The notes under the pieces were generated by a model. It was not told where the DNA came from, did not search any database, and saw nothing but the letters and a program-made list of their open reading frames with translations. Shown piece after piece: positions 30,621 through 38,805 of a stretch of 64,000 nt of DNA. The stretch lies in NCBI RefSeq assembly GCF_036227405.1, contig NZ_CP109473.1, forward strand, positions 4,216,001-4,280,000, given 5' to 3'. How positions within the stretch are numbered: the first letter of the stretch is position 1; the number at the start of each line of letters is the position of its first letter. The position numbers were made by a program, and so were the translations under genes. The DNA comes from Streptomyces sp. NBC_01460. GTDB lineage: Bacteria; Actinomycetota; Actinomycetes; Streptomycetales; Streptomycetaceae.

Positions 30621-30669
30621 AGGGCGGGCCGAGTCACGGAAGAACTTTCCGGGACTCGGCCCGCCCTTT
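30621..30669 (+). terminator. parAB terminator
   Basis: A perfect 15-bp GC-rich stem with a 17-base loop starts 18 bases after parB and is followed by TTT. Confidence 0.88.
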
Positions 30670-30765
30670 GCCGTCTCTCGGTATCCCCCTCACCTCTGGG
30701 TGGATACGATGCGTTCTGGTATGCCGTATCCACCACCGTGATCCACCTCAGAGGAGGCGGGGGCC

Positions 30766-31023
30766 GTGCGATCAGTGAATCGCAGCCACCTGGTGACAGT
30801 CGGGTTGGGGCTTGGCGCTGTCGGAGGCTTCGTCGGCAGCTTGTTCCGAGAACGGAGTGCGCTGACAGCCGCGCGGGATGCGGCGGGCGAAGGAAGCGAG
30901 GAACCGCCTACATGGGGCGACGGCTTGTACCGCTCACACTGGACAACCTTCCGGATCTCCCCAGGCGTTGCCGCTCGTGCGTCTTCTGGGAACTTGATCC
31001 GGTCAGCGGGAAAGCCGCGGTAA
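30766..31023 (+). CDS. possible small membrane protein overlapping the GNAT gene
   Basis: An 85-codon frame starts at GTG 30766, 8 bases after a perfect ribosome site (GAGGAGG, 30751-30757). Its first 30 residues contain a Gly-rich hydrophobic helix (HLVTVGLGLGAVGGFVGSLF) preceded by basic residues, plausible for a single-pass membrane peptide. It overlaps the start of the GNAT gene by 112 bases in another frame, and its codon bias is only moderate in the overlap. It may be a real leader gene that couples translation to the GNAT gene, or a chance frame. Confidence 0.35.
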   Translation: MRSVNRSHLVTVGLGLGAVGGFVGSLFRERSALTAARDAAGEGSEEPPTWGDGLYRSHWTTFRISPGVAARASSGNLIRSAGKPR

Positions 31024-31529
31024 AAGACGGCAGAGCCGAGGTCGAGAAGGAAGCCTGGATCTCCGCAGTGCTGCTGGAGTGGGGCTCCTGCGGGCGGGTC
31101 GTCTACGTGGATGATGTTGCCGCAGGCTTCGTTCTCTATGCACCTCCCGCGTACGTACCGCGTTCCACCGCGTTTCCGACCAGCCCTGTGTCTCCCGACG
31201 CGGTCCAGCTGATGACTGCCCTGATCGTCCCAGGCTTCCAAGGGCAAGGGCTCGGCCGCGTGATGGTGCAGACCGTCGCCAAGGATCTGTTGCAGCGTGG
31301 GTTCAGGGCGATCGAGGTGTTCGGCGACGCCCGGTGGAAGGAGCCGGCCTGTGTGCTGCCGGCGGATCACTTGCTCGCGGTCGGCTTCAAGACGGTGCGC
31401 CCCCATCCCGTGCATCCTCGGCTGAGACTCGAACTGCGTACGACGCTCTCGTGGAAGGAAGACGTCGAGTTGGCACTGGACAGATTGCTGGGGGCGGTGC
31501 AGAAGGAGCCGGCGTTGCGGCCTCTCTGA
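30912..31529 (+). CDS. GNAT family N-acetyltransferase
   Basis: This 205-residue protein has a GNAT core: an N-terminal segment with RCRSCVFWELDP, a central beta strand block (RVVYVDDVAAGFVLYAPP) and the acetyl-CoA loop VPGFQGQGLGRVMVQTVAKDL (Q/R-x-x-G-x-G/A type), then a C-terminal extension. The acceptor is unknown. ATG 30912 follows GAGGAA; the frame is open back to 30615, but the earlier residues are not GNAT-like. It sits right behind parB in Streptomyces and converges on trxA. Confidence 0.88.
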   Translation: MGRRLVPLTLDNLPDLPRRCRSCVFWELDPVSGKAAVKDGRAEVEKEAWISAVLLEWGSCGRVVYVDDVAAGFVLYAPPAYVPRSTAFPTSPVSPDAVQLMTALIVPGFQGQGLGRVMVQTVAKDLLQRGFRAIEVFGDARWKEPACVLPADHLLAVGFKTVRPHPVHPRLRLELRTTLSWKEDVELALDRLLGAVQKEPALRPL

Positions 31530-31560
31530 ACAGCTCATCCGATGGCGGGGCACACGCAGA

Positions 31561-31588
31561 ACGGGTCCACCCCTGAGGGTGGACCCGT
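31561..31588. terminator. terminator between GNAT gene and trxA, fused to parS
   Basis: A perfect 12-bp stem with a CTGA loop between convergent genes. The last two bases of the right arm are the first two bases of parS site 5, so hairpin and parS share sequence, and the T-rich start of parS supplies the trailing T run. Confidence 0.85.
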
Positions 31589-31600
31589 TTCACGTGAAAC
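31587..31600. other. parS: parS site 5
   Basis: An exact 14-bp palindrome in the gap between the convergent GNAT and trxA genes, overlapping the terminator by two bases. Confidence 0.95.
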
Positions 31601-31625
31601 CGTCAGCCGCTGCTGACGTCGCCGA

Positions 31626-31961
31626 CTACTTCTGGGTGATGAAGCCTTCGAGGTCGCGGATGATCGCGGCCTTCGGCTTGGCGCCGACGATGGTCTTGGC
31701 GACCTCGCCCCCCTGGTACACGTTGAGCGTGGGGATCGACATCACGCCGTACTTCGCAGCGATTCCCGGGTTCTCGTCGATGTTGAGCTTGACGATCTCG
31801 ATCTCGTCGCCGTACTCAGCCGCGATGGCCTCCAGCGAAGGCGCGATCTGACGGCACGGGCCGCACCAGGCCGCCCAGAAGTCCACCAGCACGGGCTTGT
31901 CGTTCTTCAGGACGTCCTCATCGAACGAGTCGTCGGTTACGTTCTTCAGCGCGCCGGCCAC
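31626..31961 (-). CDS. trxA: thioredoxin
   Basis: A 111-residue thioredoxin with the active site WAAWCGPCRQ (near residues 30-39), the cis-proline block MSIPTLNVY and a complete fold. It reduces protein disulfides in the cytoplasm using electrons from TrxB. GTG 31961 is preceded by AAGGAGG; the frame is open to 32378, but that stretch overlaps trxB. It is the second gene of trxB-trxA, 44 bases apart. Confidence 0.97.
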   Translation of the reverse strand: MAGALKNVTDDSFDEDVLKNDKPVLVDFWAAWCGPCRQIAPSLEAIAAEYGDEIEIVKLNIDENPGIAAKYGVMSIPTLNVYQGGEVAKTIVGAKPKAAIIRDLEGFITQK

Positions 31962-32005
31962 GGCGGCCTCCTTGACTTCGGGGGGTGTGGGTTGGGGGAT
32001 GCAGT

Positions 32006-32977
32006 TCAGACTGCCGGGGTCTTCTCCGGCTCGGCGAGCTGCTCGTCGGAGAGCGCGGCCAGGAAACGCTCTGCGTCGAGAGCCGCCGAGCAGCCGGTCC
32101 CAGCGGCGGTGATGGCCTGGCGGTAGGTGTGGTCGACGACGTCGCCGGCGCCGAAGACACCCTTCAGGTTGGTGCGCGTCGAGGGCGCGTCGACCTTGAG
32201 GTAGCCCTCGTCGTCGAGGTCGAGCTGGCCCTTGAAGAGCTCCGTGCGGGGGTCGTGGCCGACGGCGATGAACAGACCTGTCACCGGCAGCTCGGAGGTC
32301 TCGCCGGTCTTGGTGTTGCGCAGGGTGAGGCTGGAGAGCTTCTGGTCGCCGTGAACTGTGGCGACCTCGCTGTCCCACGCGAACTTGATCTTCGGGTCGG
32401 CGAAAGCGCGGTCCTGCATGGCCTTGGAGGCGCGCAGGGAGTCACGGCGGTGGACGATCGTGACGGACTTGGCGAACCGGGAGAGGAAGGTCGCCTCCTC
32501 CATGGCGGTGTCGCCGCCACCGACCACGGCGATGTCCTGGTCCTTGAAGAAGAAACCGTCGCAGGTGGCGCACCAGGAGACACCACGCCCGGAGAGCGCG
32601 TCCTCGTTCGGCAGGCCGAGCTTGCGGTGCTGGGATCCCGTGGTGACGATGACAGCCTTGGCACGGTGCACGGTGCCGGCGGTGTCGGTGACGGTCTTGA
32701 TGTCACCGGAGAGGTCGACCGAGACCACGTCGTCGGGGAGGAGCTCAGCGCCGAAGCGCTCCGCCTGGGCGCGCATGTTGTCCATGAGCTCAGGGCCCAT
32801 GATTCCGTCCTGGAAGCCCGGGAAGTTCTCCACGTCGGTGGTGTTCATCAGAGCACCGCCGGCGGTGACAGCGCCCTCGAACACCAGCGGCTTCAGCGAC
32901 GCGCGAGCGGTGTACAGGGCGGCGGTGTAACCAGCCGGTCCGGAGCCGATGATGATCACATTACGGACGTCGCTCAC
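32006..32977 (-). CDS. trxB: thioredoxin-disulfide reductase
   Basis: A 323-residue flavoprotein that transfers electrons from NADPH to thioredoxin. The FAD motif is [15 protein letters not shown], the redox-active pair is in WCATCDG, the NADPH motif is [12 protein letters not shown], and the C-terminal FAD block is [27 protein letters not shown] 32977 is the start. It leads the trxBA operon, which has a SigR-type promoter upstream (33047-33073). Confidence 0.97.
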   Translation of the reverse strand: MSDVRNVIIIGSGPAGYTAALYTARASLKPLVFEGAVTAGGALMNTTDVENFPGFQDGIMGPELMDNMRAQAERFGAELLPDDVVSVDLSGDIKTVTDTAGTVHRAKAVIVTTGSQHRKLGLPNEDALSGRGVSWCATCDGFFFKDQDIAVVGGGDTAMEEATFLSRFAKSVTIVHRRDSLRASKAMQDRAFADPKIKFAWDSEVATVHGDQKLSSLTLRNTKTGETSELPVTGLFIAVGHDPRTELFKGQLDLDDEGYLKVDAPSTRTNLKGVFGAGDVVDHTYRQAITAAGTGCSAALDAERFLAALSDEQLAEPEKTPAV

Positions 32978-33046
32978 GGGTTCTTCCTCGTCTCTGCGGA
33001 CTGCCTACTGCCTACTGGGGTCGGTTCCACGACTCTCACCCCACCC

Positions 33047-33073
33047 AACGGATCCTACGGGGCATGCATTCCC
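33047..33073 (-). promoter_or_regulatory. SigR (disulfide-stress) promoter of trxBA
   Basis: On the minus strand GGGAAT (33073-33068), an 18-base spacer and GTT (33049-33047) match the SigR consensus GGAAT-N18/19-GTT, 70 bases before the trxB start. In S. coelicolor trxBA is a well-known SigR target, so thiol oxidation should induce it here. Confidence 0.85.
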
Positions 33074-33103
33074 GAACTACCGGTCCGGCTCCCGGCCCGG
33101 CCG

Positions 33104-34039
33104 TCAGGGGCGTGCGTAGGACTGCGTGAGCAGCAGTTGTCCCTTTGTCGCGGGCGTGGAATCCACGCACGCCGCGTCGACGACATAGGCCTGGACACGG
33201 CTCGAGTCGTTCGCGTCGGGTAGGACGACGAGGAAAGCGGCAGTGCCGTTGTAGCTGCCCTGGTCCACTGCCAGGGCAGGGGTGTCCCTTCCTGTGCCCT
33301 CTTGGACGCAGGGCGGAACATCCACGGCCGGTGCACGCAGCGGTGTGCGCGGAGACGGGGTCCGGGGGGATGTCTCCTCGGGGGAGGACTTGGTGTCCAG
33401 GGACGGTTTACCCGGGTCTTCATTGCCCGGAGCGTCGGAAGCGGACGCCCCGCTCAGAAGTGTGTGCACCTGGCCTTCCAGCGTGCCTTCCGAGAAGTCC
33501 GCCCCGCTCTTTTCGGCGGCGCTGACACCTTGGTCGGCCATCGAGCTGGCCGAATCCTGGGACGGCTGGATGGCCTGGAACAGGAAGACGCTCATCCCGA
33601 CGGCCGCGGCCCCGAAAGCAGTACCGAGGATCACCGTGCGACGGCGACGGCGGGACGAGCCCCGGCCGGGCCCGGTGGCACCCCGAGGGCGACCGGCCGG
33701 GCGCGGCACGACGAGGCTCTCTTCGGGGGCATCGCATGTTTCACGTGAAACATGCGATGCCGCAGCGGGGGGCGGGGTTGTGGCGGAAGGTGCCGCTTCC
33801 GCCGCCAAGGCCGCGTCGATCCGTTCTGCGACATCGTCCGGCATGCGCTCGTGAAGGGGCAGAGCCGTCCCCAGGAGCGAGCGCACTTCTTCCAGGGAGG
33901 TGTGAATGTCGTGGCAGTCGTCACAGGCGTCGAGGTGGCGGCGGAGCACTACCTCGCGGGACGGCGGAAGAAGGCCTTCGGTGAGGTCGGAGATCTCCGA
34001 GACGTCCGGGTGCTGAGCCGTGTCGGCTGTGGATGTCAT
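33104..34039 (-). CDS. membrane-bound zinc-finger anti-sigma factor (partner of SigM)
   Basis: This 311-residue protein begins with an anti-sigma domain whose HxxxCxxC motif is visible (RRHLDACDDCHDI, near 34-46), typical of zinc anti-sigma proteins. A linker follows (about 78-130) that carries a parS read as VSRET, then an Arg-rich stretch, one transmembrane helix (about 137-156) and a long exported Ser/Pro/Thr-rich part with two cysteines near the C-terminus. The ATG overlaps the sigM stop (ATGA). It should hold SigM at the membrane until a surface signal releases it (inference from the family). Confidence 0.88.
   Translation of the reverse strand: MTSTADTAQHPDVSEISDLTEGLLPPSREVVLRRHLDACDDCHDIHTSLEEVRSLLGTALPLHERMPDDVAERIDAALAAEAAPSATTPPPAAASHVSRETCDAPEESLVVPRPAGRPRGATGPGRGSSRRRRRTVILGTAFGAAAVGMSVFLFQAIQPSQDSASSMADQGVSAAEKSGADFSEGTLEGQVHTLLSGASASDAPGNEDPGKPSLDTKSSPEETSPRTPSPRTPLRAPAVDVPPCVQEGTGRDTPALAVDQGSYNGTAAFLVVLPDANDSSRVQAYVVDAACVDSTPATKGQLLLTQSYARP
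33738..33751. other. parS: parS site 6, within a 34-bp palindrome
   Basis: An exact 14-bp palindrome inside the anti-sigma gene (read as VSRET on the minus strand). Ten further bases on each side are also self-complementary, so the full perfect palindrome spans 33728-33761. Confidence 0.95.
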
Positions 34040-34740
34040 GCGAGCCCACCTCCACCCTTTACTGCGGCAGGGTCGCCGTTGCCTACGTCTCTTGGTCCTG
34101 ACGCCGGTGGGACGGATGCCCCCGGCGTCCGGTTCCTTCCTGTGGACCCGTCCTTGTGCTCACCTCTGGTGGTGCGCAGGTGGGACAACAAGGGGAGCAG
34201 TCTGGCCCGGCCCCGCGCACAGCGGCTCTTCACCGTGCCCGTCGGTACTTCGAGGATGCGGGCCGCCTCCGCCACCGGATACGCCTGCATGTCCACAAGC
34301 ACAAGGGCGGCTCGCTGTTCGGCGGGAAGAGTGGCGAGCGCGGCCAGAAGTTCGCGGTGAAGGTCCTGCCGTTCGGCGGGGGCCTCGGCGGACTCGTGCG
34401 GCTCCATGAGCTGATCGAGACGCTCGGCGTCGTCGACCGGTGCAGTCTTGCGTGAGGCCGCCTTGCGAGCACGGTCCAGGCAGGCGTTGACGGTGATCCT
34501 GTGCAGCCACGTGGTGACGGCGGACTGACCACGGAAGGTGTGGGCCGCGCGGAACGCGGAGACCAAGGCGTCCTGCACGGCGTCGGCGGCCTCCTCCCGG
34601 TCGCCGAGCGTGCGCAGGGCGACGGCCCAGAGCCGGTCACGGTGCCGCCGCACGAGCTCTCCGAAGGCGTCCGGGTCGCCTGCGACGTGCTGGGCCAGGA
34701 GATCCTGGTCGCTGGTGTCGGCGAATCTGGCGTCGTCCAA
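34036..34740 (-). CDS. sigM: ECF sigma factor SigM
   Basis: An ECF (group 4) sigma factor with region 2 (about 15-85, including DAFGELVRRHRDRLWAVALRTLGD and the -10 contact block FRGQSAVTTWLHRITVNACLDRARK) and region 4 (about 130-185, LPAEQRAALVLVDMQAYPVAEAARILEVPTGTVKSR). A Gly/Pro-rich tail follows. I chose TTG 34740, preceded by AAGGGGGAT, giving 234 residues and a 25-base gap to the upstream gene; ATG 34818 would overlap that gene and adds non-sigma residues. Its stop overlaps the anti-sigma start. Confidence 0.9.
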   Translation of the reverse strand: MDDARFADTSDQDLLAQHVAGDPDAFGELVRRHRDRLWAVALRTLGDREEAADAVQDALVSAFRAAHTFRGQSAVTTWLHRITVNACLDRARKAASRKTAPVDDAERLDQLMEPHESAEAPAERQDLHRELLAALATLPAEQRAALVLVDMQAYPVAEAARILEVPTGTVKSRCARGRARLLPLLSHLRTTRGEHKDGSTGRNRTPGASVPPASGPRDVGNGDPAAVKGGGGLA

Positions 34741-34765
34741 CAGTGATCCCCCTTCCCTGGTGCAG

Positions 34766-36463
34766 TCAGCTGGTGACCTTGATGTCCGAGACCTTGCCCC
34801 GGTAGTTGCCGTCGTCACTCGGAGGCAGTTCGGTCAGCCAGACCAGAAGGTACCGTGCCTGCACCGGCTTGTCGGGCTTGAGGGACACCTTTGTTCCGGA
34901 TCCCTCGGCGGCCTTGGTGAATCCGTCGGGCATCCGAGGAACGGACGGGTCCTCGGTGGTCCTCAACTCGACGGAGGTGCTGCCGAGGAAGGACACCTCG
35001 ACGTTGCCCACCTGCTGGACCTTGCCGAGGTCGAGAACGACGCCGACGCCTTCCTTGAGCCGCCCGAAATCAGCGCTGAAGTAGCCGTCCGTGTTCCAGT
35101 AGGAGCTCGCGTCCCCGTCGTAGACGTTCTTTATCGAGGCCGGCTTCTCGGAGCCGTCGGCACCGAGAGGGTCGTAGTCCTGGGCCTTGGTGATGGTGAC
35201 GGGCTTGCTGGGTTCGACGGCGTTGTTGTCGTCGCCCCCGTTCTCGGTGGTCTGGGTAGGGACCTGTTCACCCGAGTCCTTGCCTCGGTGGAGGACGGTT
35301 TCCGCCAGCTGCCAGCTTCCGAGGCCCAGAGCCGCGATGAGCAGCGCGGACACCGCCCACTTCAGCGCCTTCCCGGTGCGGCTCTGGAGAGGGGCCGGCG
35401 GGACGGGGATGACGGGCTGGGTGGCGGATGCGGGCCGCGCTGACGGGCGCCCGTAGGTGCCCTGCTGGTAGGTCGTGCGCTGATACTCCGGCGGCGCGGT
35501 GAAGGCTGGTTCCGGGGGGAGTACGCGGGGCATGGCCGCGACGGCCTTGGCGAGCTCGTCAGGGGTCGTGCACGGCTGTTCCTGCCGCGACGCGGTTGCG
35601 CCGTCGTTGACCAGAGCGCGCATGGCGAGCTCGGAGAGACCGCGGTGGACGCCCGCGCGCACCTGGTCCGGAGGGATCAGGCCCAGGTCCTTGGGGAGCC
35701 CGGAGAGGCCGTAGGCGTCACTCTCGTAGGGCCAGCGACGGGTCAGGGCCGCGTAGAGAAGTGCGCCGATGGCCTCGGTGTCCGTGCGGAGGGGCTGATC
35801 GGCCGTGATGCCTCGCAGGGCGGCGTTCACGGCCAGACCGCGGATCCGGTACTGGCCGGTCGAGCTGCGCAGGACCGCGCCCGGGGTGAGGCGCAGATGC
35901 GCGAGCCCTTCGCGGTGCGCGGCGGCCATGGCTTGGGAGATCTGGCTCACGAGCTGGTAGGCGTCATGGGCTTCCAGGGGCCCGGCCGCCAGCAGGGCGG
36001 TCAGCTCGGTCGCGTCGGGGAGCCATTCGTGGACGACGTAGACGAGGTCGTCCTCCTCCACGGCGTCCAGGACCTGGACGAAGCGGGGGTCACCGAGCAG
36101 CGCCGAGGAGCGGGCCGCGGCCAGTACCGAGCGGGCGCGCGGATGATCGGCAGGCAGCAGATGCACGCCCACCGCCCGGCGCAGTTTCTCGTCGACAGCG
36201 CGCCAGCTGCTGAATCCGTCCAGCCGGGTGACGCACTCCTCAAGGCGGTAGCGCCTGGCGAGTTTGTGACCGCTGTGCAGATCGGGCGATGCCGGGACGG
36301 AGTCCGAGCCGTCACGCCCGCCCTCCGTGTCCTTGGCGCTCGCGCCTTCCGCGTCCTGGGTTTGTGCCGTCCCGTCGGTCGTGGCCGCGTCCGCCTTGGC
36401 GGTCAGCGGCTCGTCGCCGCTGTTGTCGGCCACGTCGACAGCAGCCGTGCTACGTTCCGCCAC
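34766..36463 (-). CDS. membrane pseudokinase with extracellular discoidin-like domain
   Basis: This 565-residue protein has a kinase fold (about 65-320) that lacks the catalytic residues: the ATP-lysine position reads VGVHLL, the HRD loop is replaced by HREGLAHLRLTPG and DFG by RIRGLAV. A Pro-rich linker leads to one transmembrane helix (about 366-384) and an exported domain (about 430-565) resembling a discoidin/F5-8C sandwich (YDGDASSYWNTDGYFSADFG, then VVLDLGKVQQVGNVEVSFLG). It lies between murJ and sigM. In mycobacteria a pseudokinase is fused to MviN/MurJ and recruits FhaA; a matching role here is inference. GTG 36463 follows GGGAGG. Confidence 0.88.
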   Translation of the reverse strand: MAERSTAAVDVADNSGDEPLTAKADAATTDGTAQTQDAEGASAKDTEGGRDGSDSVPASPDLHSGHKLARRYRLEECVTRLDGFSSWRAVDEKLRRAVGVHLLPADHPRARSVLAAARSSALLGDPRFVQVLDAVEEDDLVYVVHEWLPDATELTALLAAGPLEAHDAYQLVSQISQAMAAAHREGLAHLRLTPGAVLRSSTGQYRIRGLAVNAALRGITADQPLRTDTEAIGALLYAALTRRWPYESDAYGLSGLPKDLGLIPPDQVRAGVHRGLSELAMRALVNDGATASRQEQPCTTPDELAKAVAAMPRVLPPEPAFTAPPEYQRTTYQQGTYGRPSARPASATQPVIPVPPAPLQSRTGKALKWAVSALLIAALGLGSWQLAETVLHRGKDSGEQVPTQTTENGGDDNNAVEPSKPVTITKAQDYDPLGADGSEKPASIKNVYDGDASSYWNTDGYFSADFGRLKEGVGVVLDLGKVQQVGNVEVSFLGSTSVELRTTEDPSVPRMPDGFTKAAEGSGTKVSLKPDKPVQARYLLVWLTELPPSDDGNYRGKVSDIKVTS

Positions 36464-36596
36464 CGTCGTTCCTGCCTCCCCATCCGTTGCGCGATGCCAG
36501 CCAGCCAGCTCTGCACAGTCACGCCAATTGTGCCCACACTCCGGCGCTATGCACGACACGCGGTGTCCAGCGATGGTTGTGCGGCTCGGAGCGTGT

Positions 36597-38756
36597 TCAG
36601 CGTCCGAGGCGTCCCCGGACCATGCCGACCATGCCGTTGAGCTCTTCGATGCGCATCTTCTTCGCGGCGACGAAGAAGATGCCCAGCAGGACGACGCTGC
36701 CGCAGACCAGCGCCACCACCGACCCGCCGGCCCCGTCTCCGAGAGCCTTCAGGAGACCGAAGCCGACTCCGCCACCGACCACAGCCGCAGGGAGCGCGGC
36801 CATGCAGAGACGGGCGTAGGTACGCACGACACGGGCGCCGTCGAGGTCACCGCCGAGCCGATTACTGAGTCGTCGCCAGGCGATGCCGACGCCGACCGCG
36901 TAGGCCAGCCCGTAGGAGGCCGCCATTCCCACGACTGCCCACTGGGCCGGAAGAATCACGTAGCAGAGGGCGGACGCTGCCGCGTTGACCGCTGCGACGA
37001 TGACCGTGTTGTAGAAGGGGGTGCGGGTGTCCTCGTACGCGTAGAAGCCGCGCAACACGACGTACTGCACGGAGTACGGGATCAGGCCGAGGGCGAACGC
37101 CATCAGGATGAAGCCCATCGACCGCGCGGCCTCGGTGCCGCTGGAGGCGTAGAGCAGGGTGCACATCGGCAGGCCGAGCGCGAGGAAGGTGAAGGCGACC
37201 GGAACGATGGCTACCGCCGAGTTGCGCAGACCCTGCGAGATGTCGTCGCGGACGGCTCCCGGGTCGTTGTCGTGGGCGGCGCGGGAGATGCGGGGCAGCA
37301 GGGCCGCCATGACCGAGACGGTGATGATGGCCTGCGGCATGCCCCAGATGAGCTGGGCGTTGGAGTAGGCGAGGAAGCCCGATCCGTCCTTGTCCGCGAG
37401 CTTGCCCGCGGACGTCGCGAGCTGGGTGACGACCAGCACGCCCGCCTGGTTGGCGAGGACGAAGAGGACCGTCCACTTCGCGAGCTTGATCGTCTTGCCG
37501 AGTCCGTGGCCCTTCCAGTCGAAGCGGGGCCGGAACCGGAACCCTGCCTCGCGGAGGTACGGGATCATCGCCAGGGCCTGGACCACAAGGCCGAGCAGGG
37601 TGCCGATACCCAGCAGCCGGACACCTTCCGCCGGGATCGTCTCCACGCCCATCCGGGATTCGGCCGACGTGCCGTAGACCCAGATGAACAGGCCGAACGT
37701 GAAGATCATGACGATGTTGTTGAGGACCGGGGTCCACATCATCGCGCCGAACTTCCCACGGGCGTTGAGGATCTGCCCCATCACCACGTGGACGCCCATG
37801 AAGAAGATGGTCGGCAGGCAGTAGCGGGCGAAGGTGACGGCCACCGTGTTCGCCGGCGGATCGTTCGCGATGGTGCTCGACATGAGGTGCACCAGCTGCG
37901 GTGCCGCGAGCACGGCGATCGCAACGATCAGGCCGAGCGCGACCATGACCAGCGTCAGTAGCCGGTTGGCATACGCCTCGCCGCCGTCCTCGTCGTCCTT
38001 CATGGACCGCACGAGCTGAGGAACGAAGACCGAGTTCAGGCCGCCGCCGACGGTGAGGATGTAGATCATCGTGGGAAGGGTGTACGCGATGGTGAAGGCG
38101 TCACCGAGCACCGCCGCACCGAGAGCGGCGGTGATCACGAGGCTGCGGACGAAGCCGGTCAGGCGGGACACCAGGGTGCCCGCGGCCATCAGCGCGCTCG
38201 ACTTCAGTATCCCCGCGGCCTTGCCACCGGACTTCGGCGGAACGGGTGCAGGAGCCGCCTCGGGCTCCGCGGGAGGCCCTGGAGGCCGCCCGGACCCCTC
38301 CTGGTCGCGGAAGAGGTGGGCGAACGCGTCCTGCTCCCCACGGTCGCCCGAAGCCTGCGTGACCAGGTCGTCCACCCCTACGTACTGGGTGGTACCGGCG
38401 TTGTCCCCGTAAGGGAGGTGCCGGGAGGGGCCTGCGGGCTCCGGAGGCGGTGTCTGGGCCCAGATCCGGGGGTCGGGGGCGTGCTGGGCAGCGGGAGGCT
38501 GCTGGTAGAGGGCCTGCGGCTCCTGATAGGTGCCCGGAGGCGGTGGAGGGTGTGAGGCGCGGTCGTAGAGCGCCTCGGCCACGGGATCCTGGGAGGCGAG
38601 GTCCTGGCCGCGGTACGGATCGTGGTCGTAGGCGTGCTGCAGGTAGGGGTCAGGTGCCTCCCCGTCCCGGCCGGCGCCCGGGGGCACCGGCGGACCGCTG
38701 GAAGACCCAGCTCCGCCCGCGCCCTGGCCGCGGTCACCGTCGTACGGCGCGTTCAT
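36597..38756 (-). CDS. murJ: lipid II flippase MurJ (MviN)
   Basis: This 719-residue protein has a long cytoplasmic, disordered N-terminus (1-185, Pro/Gln/Tyr-rich), then a MATE-like bundle of about 14 helices with MviN blocks LTGFVRSLVITAALG, GGGLNSVFVPQLVRSMKDDE and GGVGFGLLKALGDG. MurJ moves lipid II across the membrane for cell wall synthesis. The pseudokinase gene follows after 133 bases; in between no clear terminator is seen. The N-terminal tail could be a regulatory docking site. Confidence 0.94.
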   Translation of the reverse strand: MNAPYDGDRGQGAGGAGSSSGPPVPPGAGRDGEAPDPYLQHAYDHDPYRGQDLASQDPVAEALYDRASHPPPPPGTYQEPQALYQQPPAAQHAPDPRIWAQTPPPEPAGPSRHLPYGDNAGTTQYVGVDDLVTQASGDRGEQDAFAHLFRDQEGSGRPPGPPAEPEAAPAPVPPKSGGKAAGILKSSALMAAGTLVSRLTGFVRSLVITAALGAAVLGDAFTIAYTLPTMIYILTVGGGLNSVFVPQLVRSMKDDEDGGEAYANRLLTLVMVALGLIVAIAVLAAPQLVHLMSSTIANDPPANTVAVTFARYCLPTIFFMGVHVVMGQILNARGKFGAMMWTPVLNNIVMIFTFGLFIWVYGTSAESRMGVETIPAEGVRLLGIGTLLGLVVQALAMIPYLREAGFRFRPRFDWKGHGLGKTIKLAKWTVLFVLANQAGVLVVTQLATSAGKLADKDGSGFLAYSNAQLIWGMPQAIITVSVMAALLPRISRAAHDNDPGAVRDDISQGLRNSAVAIVPVAFTFLALGLPMCTLLYASSGTEAARSMGFILMAFALGLIPYSVQYVVLRGFYAYEDTRTPFYNTVIVAAVNAAASALCYVILPAQWAVVGMAASYGLAYAVGVGIAWRRLSNRLGGDLDGARVVRTYARLCMAALPAAVVGGGVGFGLLKALGDGAGGSVVALVCGSVVLLGIFFVAAKKMRIEELNGMVGMVRGRLGR

Positions 38757-38805
38757 CGAAACCCCACCTCATTGTCCCCGGCCGACAGGCCCCGACAGAC
38801 ATCGC

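Noticed and set aside
34741..34818. ATG start for SigM at 34818
   Set aside because: It would overlap the pseudokinase gene and adds residues not seen in ECF sigma factors; TTG 34740 has a good ribosome site.
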